A stretch of 64,000 nucleotides of DNA from Dendrobium chrysotoxum. Taxonomy: Eukaryota > Streptophyta > Magnoliopsida > Asparagales > Orchidaceae. Below the pieces are notes generated by a model. That model was not told the origin of the DNA, made no database searches, and saw only the letters and a program-made list of their open reading frames with translations. A program made the translations under genes and the position numbers. The DNA lies in contig CM034314.1 of NCBI GenBank assembly GCA_019925795.1, forward strand, positions 17,418,657-17,482,656. Direction: 5' to 3'. Shown in pieces: positions 58,703 to 64,000 of the stretch. Every line of letters starts with the position of its first letter. Positions within the stretch are counted from its first letter, which is position 1.

Positions 58703-59692
58703 GGTAGTAGTTTTGATTGATAAAGGCAATAAGTAGCTGTTTGTAATTTCAGCTCATTTTTGGTGAATTAAGAGAACAAGTGGAGCTGTGCATTCTATTC
58801 TTTTCCCTTCTCCCTTAGCTTTGTTGGTCTTCTTCTGGATGAAGAACTCCTTTTACTTCCATTTTAGGTGTATATCAACCTCCTTCCACATAATTGACGG
58901 TGTTTGTGCTACTGTGGAAGTGGAATTTTATAGTATATCAGAGCTCATTTGGTTTCTTAATGTTAGAAAAATGAACTGAAATTTATCATTTAATTGGATG
59001 TAACAGAAAGAAACATTGAATTCAAAATTTGCAGGACTTCAAAACATTTTATTTATAGACACTGAAGGAGACATCAGTGCAGGCAACTGAATGCTAATCT
59101 GGTCTGGGAGAAGTTGCAACATTCGGGATTAGTGTGATCTCTTCATCTTTCTTCACTGATGAATAATGTTGATAAAGAGTAAAAATAGAAGAATCTAACC
59201 CAAAGTTAGAAATTTTAAGAGAATTAAAAGACTTTTTTTGGAAAAATTGGTTTAGTAAGTTTAGCTGAAGGTACAAGTTTTGAATTATAAGATAATTAAT
59301 TCTATTTTATATAAAATTTTTTTCTGAAAATAAGTATTTGTATCTAATTTTCATGATTATGTGTTTATAGGCCTAATAAGTTCTAATTATATCAAATGTT
59401 GACTGCTGAAGTGCTTCACTGCTCAGTGGAGTGGATAAGGTCATAGGAAGAAAAGAAGTTGTAGAAAATTAAATATATAATTTATAAAAAATTATTTTTA
59501 AGGGTGAGATTTGCTTTGTCCGAGATAAATAGAGATCGCTATATCAAAATATTCTCAAATATTATTTTTTAAATATTAGCAAAAAAATAATACATGATCA
59601 AATAATGAGGAGAGATTTGCAGATGATATTTAAGATTTAAACCTTTTGAGCAGTATTTTTTGTTTAGTAAAATGGTATATTTTCTAACACAG
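58703..59692. other. 3' flank of the homeobox gene
   Basis: Likely 3' UTR up to about 59050, then AT-rich sequence. No gene supported. Confidence 0.4.
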
Positions 59693-59821
59693 GCTTCATT
59701 TGGGATGACTTTCTTATTGCTTTCTAAAGTAGTCTTTTAGTTCAAAATTTTGTTGAATTAAAATTTTTTGTACTAAAAAATTGCTTTAGGAAGCCATAAG
59801 AAAGCTATCTCAAACAAAGCC
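59693..59821. mobile_element. Tourist-like MITE, diverged
   Basis: GGCTTCATTTGGGATGACTTTC and AAAGCTATCTCAAACAAAGCC are inverted ends. The duplication is not clear. A second partial copy follows at about 59860-59970. Confidence 0.6.
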
Positions 59822-60289
59822 ACAATCAAATTTCTTTCTTCTACAACTTTTTAACTCAATCTCTAAAATAACTTTTTAGTTCAAAATTTTGTTGAACTAA
59901 AATTTGCTGTACTAAAAAATTACTTTATAAAGCAGTAAAAAAGTTATCTCAAACACAATCACAATCAAATTTCTTTTATTCTCCAATTTTTTAACTCAAT
60001 CCTCCCCCCTCTCTAGGGATTGTCAATTTTGTTTGCCTGGTCAAATTCTATTTTGACCTAAAGTTTGCTTGACTGGAATATGTATGATATGAATCTATCT
60101 ATTTATCATATATAACATTTATTATATGGATTATGAAATTTTTAAAATGACCCGTTTAACCCGAATTCAGCCCATGTAACTCAAACTGGCTCATTTAATT
60201 CAAACTGAATGATAATCGGATCAATTTCAAGCATTTGGTCAATCCAAAGTGTTGACTTGTAATAAGAAAGTAAAAAAAAAAAGGCTAAT

Positions 60290-62005
60290 TTATAAAAAGG
60301 TGCGGGTTTTAAGTTTAAATTAGCTTAAGGAGCTTGTCAGGAGAAAAATTTAAAAAGGCGTAAATACGGATTTTAAAAATTCAATTTCAATAGAAACCGG
60401 AACTTCTTTATCCGGTTCTCGATTTCTATTGAAACCGGATCTTCATTATCTGGTTTCAATAGAAACCGATATTTCATTCCACAGTTTCAAAAAAGAAAAA
60501 AAAATCCAAAGAAATCGGATATATATTAACCGGTTTCTTAATTTATAAAAAAAATTCAAAAAAAATTGAATCCGGATATATATTAACCGGTTTCTTAATT
60601 AACCAGTTAATATATATCCGATTATACTAATAAAATTAAATTTATTAATAATATATTTATAGTAATTAAAAAAATATTATTATAATTATAAAATATCAAA
60701 TATTTAATATTATAATTTTTTCTTAAATATTTAATAATTTAAAAGTTATGATATTAAATTCTGTTTAATAAAAAATTATATTAAAAAAGAATAAACATTT
60801 TGAATGCCTTAATGATGTCAGAATTCGGCGATCATGGGCTCGTTGGATTTGTCTCGTCGAGCCACTCGATTCGACTATAAGCATGTCACGTTTGGAAACC
60901 GTTTGGTAATCCAAATTATGGTTTGAACCTTCCAAATGTGCATCGGGTCTTTGATTTGGACTCATTTGGGCTCATATTGAGTCGAATTTGGTTTCGTTGG
61001 GTTTATATTTTCGAGACGTTCAATTCGACTATAAATTTGTTGAAATCAGAGTTCATATAGTCTCCAATTTAATTTTTTGATGATATATCAAACATAAACA
61101 TTTTAATAAGCATTTTATTTTAATTTAAGTTTAAAAAAATTAATGAAAAGAATAATTTAAGTTAATGCAAAGAAATGGGATAATAGTTAACCGGTTTCTT
61201 AATTAAAAAAAAATCCAAAGAAACCAGATAATAGCTAACCGGTTTCTTAATTAAAAAAAATTCCATTTCCTTAAAATATTAGTTTTTTGAAATATTAAAT
61301 AAAAAATTAAATTTCATTTCAAAATATACTAATAAGTTGTATATGTAAAAAATTTAAATATTAAATATGTAAAATTTTACTACATATAGGTTTTTTTTTA
61401 ACTTAATATTATAAAAAAACTTAATATTTACAAAATAAGTTGTATATTGTAAAAAATTATTAAATTTTAGTTTTCATTTTTTTATTTTTTAATATTTAAA
61501 AAACCAAATATTGCAAAAAAAAAAAAATCATTAATTTTTGAAATTAAATTAAATTTATTTTTTATTCATTAATTTTTAAAAAATTCACCCAGTAGAACAC
61601 CGATTTGAAATGAAATTTAGTTTTTTATTAAATATTTAAAAAACCTAATATTTTTATGAAATGGATTTTTTTTTAATTAAGAAACTGATTAACTAATATA
61701 TGATTTCCTTAGAATTTTTTTTTAATAAAGAAACCGGTTAACTATTATACGATTTCTTTCGAATTTTTTTTATTTTCTTAGAAATTTTTTTGTAATTAAT
61801 AAATCGGTTAACTATTATCCGATTTCTTTGAAATTTTTTTATATTTTTTTGAAAAAGTGGAATGGAACTCCGATTTTAATTGAAACCGAATGATGAAATT
61901 CCGATTTCAATAGAATAATTATTATTCATATTTGTTTCTTTTTAAAATTTTTTTTGACACATTCTTTAAACTAATTTAAATTTAAAATCTGCAAAAAAAA
62001 TCTCG
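60290..62005. mobile_element. Element with long inverted ends (foldback or MULE-like)
   Basis: The left end (about 60295-60420: GGGTTTTAAGTTTAAATTAGCTTAA then AATTTCAATAGAAACCGGAA) is the approximate complement of the right end (about 61880-62000). Further inverted copies of AACCGGTTTCTTAATT lie inside at about 60510-60620, 61180-61250 and 61680-61820. The core is AT-rich with no ORF. No target duplication was identified. Confidence 0.55.
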
Positions 62006-62009
62006 TACC

Positions 62010-64000
62010 TGTTCGGCGCCGCACGACCTCCGCATGTCGAAATCCCGCATATGTTGCGATTCGAACGTCCATATAGTTCTCTGTACGTTCGACGTCGCAT
62101 CGTCGACGATCGTCCTGCCTGCGTCGTTAAAATGAGGGGAAATGAGACATTCAGTCTCTTCCCACGCGAGCCCTGTCCGCCTCTCCTCTGTTCACGAGAT
62201 CCCGCCGATCATCCGACTCTTCCACTACCTCTGTTCGGCTGAACTTCACCCAGTCGATCGAAACCCGCAGCAAGTTCGTCATCCGCCCGTCTGTTGAAGC
62301 CGATTCCGCCGAACTCACGCCAGTCATCCGGTCCTTCCTCCTCAAATCCTGCAGAAGCCAATCCAGCCGGCCCTTCCCTGCCTCCCTTCCGACCTAGCCG
62401 CAGCCCAACCCTCCTCATCCTGCGGCCTTCTTGGACAACATTCCCTCTTCTTGGATCGGAAGCCACAACCGGAGCTTGCTTGTTGCGAAGGTAGCCATTT
62501 TTCTTCCTTTCGCGCGCTTCTTTTGTCAGATCCCTAGGCAAATGAGGGAAACAGAGGATTTAATTTGCTGTCTGATAGGATTTAGCTTAAATCCTGCTCA
62601 AATTCTGCCTAAATCCTGTTGAGGGCAAATGAGGGAAACAGAGGATTTAACTGGCTGTGAGATTTAAGTCATTTAACAATTCCCTATATCCTGTTTGATT
62701 TAGTTTAAATCCTGCTCAAATCCATTCAAAGTTCAAACAACCTTTTCTTAGTTAATTATAATTAATTATGATTAATTGTACCTAATTAATATTAACTATA
62801 GTTGCTTATAATTAATTATTATTAATTATAATTAGTTATTATTAATTGTAATTAATTAAATTAATCATAATTTAATATTATTAATTATAATTAATTTTAA
62901 TAAATTATAATGAATTATTATAATTAATTATAATTAATCGATGTTAATTAAAAGGAAAAAAAAGAGGAGGTGAGAAGAGAAGTTAGTGCCTCGACATACG
63001 TTCATTTGACACCGACACTATTGTCGTTGCCCCGACACAACCAACATAGTCGACGACATCACCATCAACTCCTGTGAAAAGTATAGTTTTCCAATCCTTG
63101 GTGCTCGCAGTGCGCTGAGGGACCCCTGTATGCGCTCTTGTAGCACGGTAGAAGGGAGCCTGATGCGACGCCTGCGATGAGGCCGGTAAATCCTATACAC
63201 ATTATTGTTGTGTGGTGGGGATAACTTTAAGTACTTGTACGCACCTCAGTGCCTGCGGAAAAAAAAATTGTGTATTTACAAACAGGTACCTCAAAGACCC
63301 ATACACGCTCTTGTAGCGTGGTGGGATTGAAGATTACGGTCGCGGTGTTGCACGACACCTACCATACAAGCTCTTGTAGTGTTGTGGGAAGGCCCAGCTC
63401 CCCACATTTTCCCAAAATCGGGGAGACTCCAGGATGCTGTTGAAATTTCAATTGACAAAGGACTTGTATTTAAACAACTACGCAGGGGACTTGTATGAAC
63501 AACAGATGACCAAACTTGAACTGAACTATAAAAACTGAACATTGAACTCTAAAATGCACAATTAATTTAAAAATACAAATCCTAAAATACAGTTCAAGCC
63601 ATTCAAATATAAATGAATGAGCAGGGAACTCTTGGTGAACAAGATTCCCAATGTACACAGGCGTTCAATCAATTTGCAGTATTCAAATCAATTGCAAGCA
63701 AATGTGCACAGTAAAATATGCAACAAATGCAACAGTGCCCTCCAAGTATATTCAACTATGCAAGCAACAGTGACTGAGCATGCAAGAGATGTTTGAAGGC
63801 TCTGAAGCAAGTATAATTTGCATACAACTTGCCGCTATAAACAAACACACACTGAATCTGCCTGTGAATGATGAGGATGGATATGATGCAAGTACATATA
63901 GAATGCAACAAACACTAGGGTGTCCATGCAGTCAACAACAATAGTACCCTACAAGTACATTTAACCATGCAAGCAGTAATGAGCAATCATGCTGTGAATT
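62010..64000 (+). mobile_element. Third Tat-family LTR, plus orientation, cut by the window end
   Basis: Read as the reverse complement, the order matches the solo LTR: promoter-like GC-rich part (62010-62500), TTAATTA-rich tract (62750-62945), hairpins of the CACGCTACAAGAGCGTG type (about 63126, 63300, 63361), then GGGGAGACTCC...GAAATTTC (63420-63452), the complement of the block at 48897-48940. TTCAA-rich sequence and a final part like 47100-48250 follow. The left boundary is approximate; the short frames inside are not genes. Confidence 0.7.

Overview
This window looks like a repeat-rich stretch of a flowering-plant nuclear genome, most likely a monocot. The evidence is two intron-bearing polyphenol oxidase genes with plant-type domains, an ATH1-like BEL1-class homeobox gene with the 61-bp homeobox exon, nested Ty3/gypsy, Ty1/copia and L1 elements, Cassandra TRIMs and many Tourist-like MITEs. 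The monocot call is inference (an intron in PPO, Tourist abundance). No bacterial, organellar or viral segment was seen.

Region 1 (1-22454) is one giant Tat-lineage Ty3/gypsy element on the minus strand. The window opens inside its 3' LTR (1-437). Then come a polypurine tract, an antisense (plus-strand) gene of four exons related to plant mobile domain proteins (460-3919), an array of seven palindromes (4148-5831), broken pol (INT, archaeal-type RNase H, RNase H, RT, protease; 5964-10825), a long gag (10826-14953), a leader with a splice acceptor, a tRNA-Arg primer site (15268-15285) and a 7.16-kb 5' LTR (15292-22454). Both LTR ends carry the same captured, internally deleted NB-ARC resistance-gene fragment. 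The visible 437 bp of the 3' LTR differs from the 5' LTR at about two positions, yet the coding regions hold many in-frame stops, so the element probably moved with proteins supplied by others.

Region 2 (22455-24178) is the copia element it landed in; the copia gag is also split by an 842-bp CACTA-type element with a GAT target duplication and an internal tRNA-like promoter.

Region 3 (24179-41157) holds two polyphenol oxidase genes in the same orientation (25180-27451 and 38334-41157). Between them lies a plus-strand L1 relic (29205-37122) split by a minus-strand, nearly complete L1 (30984-36609) with a 16-bp target duplication.

Region 4 (41158-51109) has an L1 3' fragment joined to a gypsy gag fragment, then a Cassandra TRIM split by a 5.25-kb solo LTR of the same Tat family (45425-50673, AATAC duplication).

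Region 5 (51110-60280) has MITE clusters and an ATH1-like homeobox gene (54928-58702) whose last intron carries an intact antisense Cassandra (57570-58238, GTTAG duplication).

Region 6 (60281-64000) has an element with long inverted ends and then a third Tat-family LTR in the opposite orientation, cut by the window end.

Three host genes look expressible: the two PPOs and the homeobox gene. The rest is mobile DNA in nests up to three deep.
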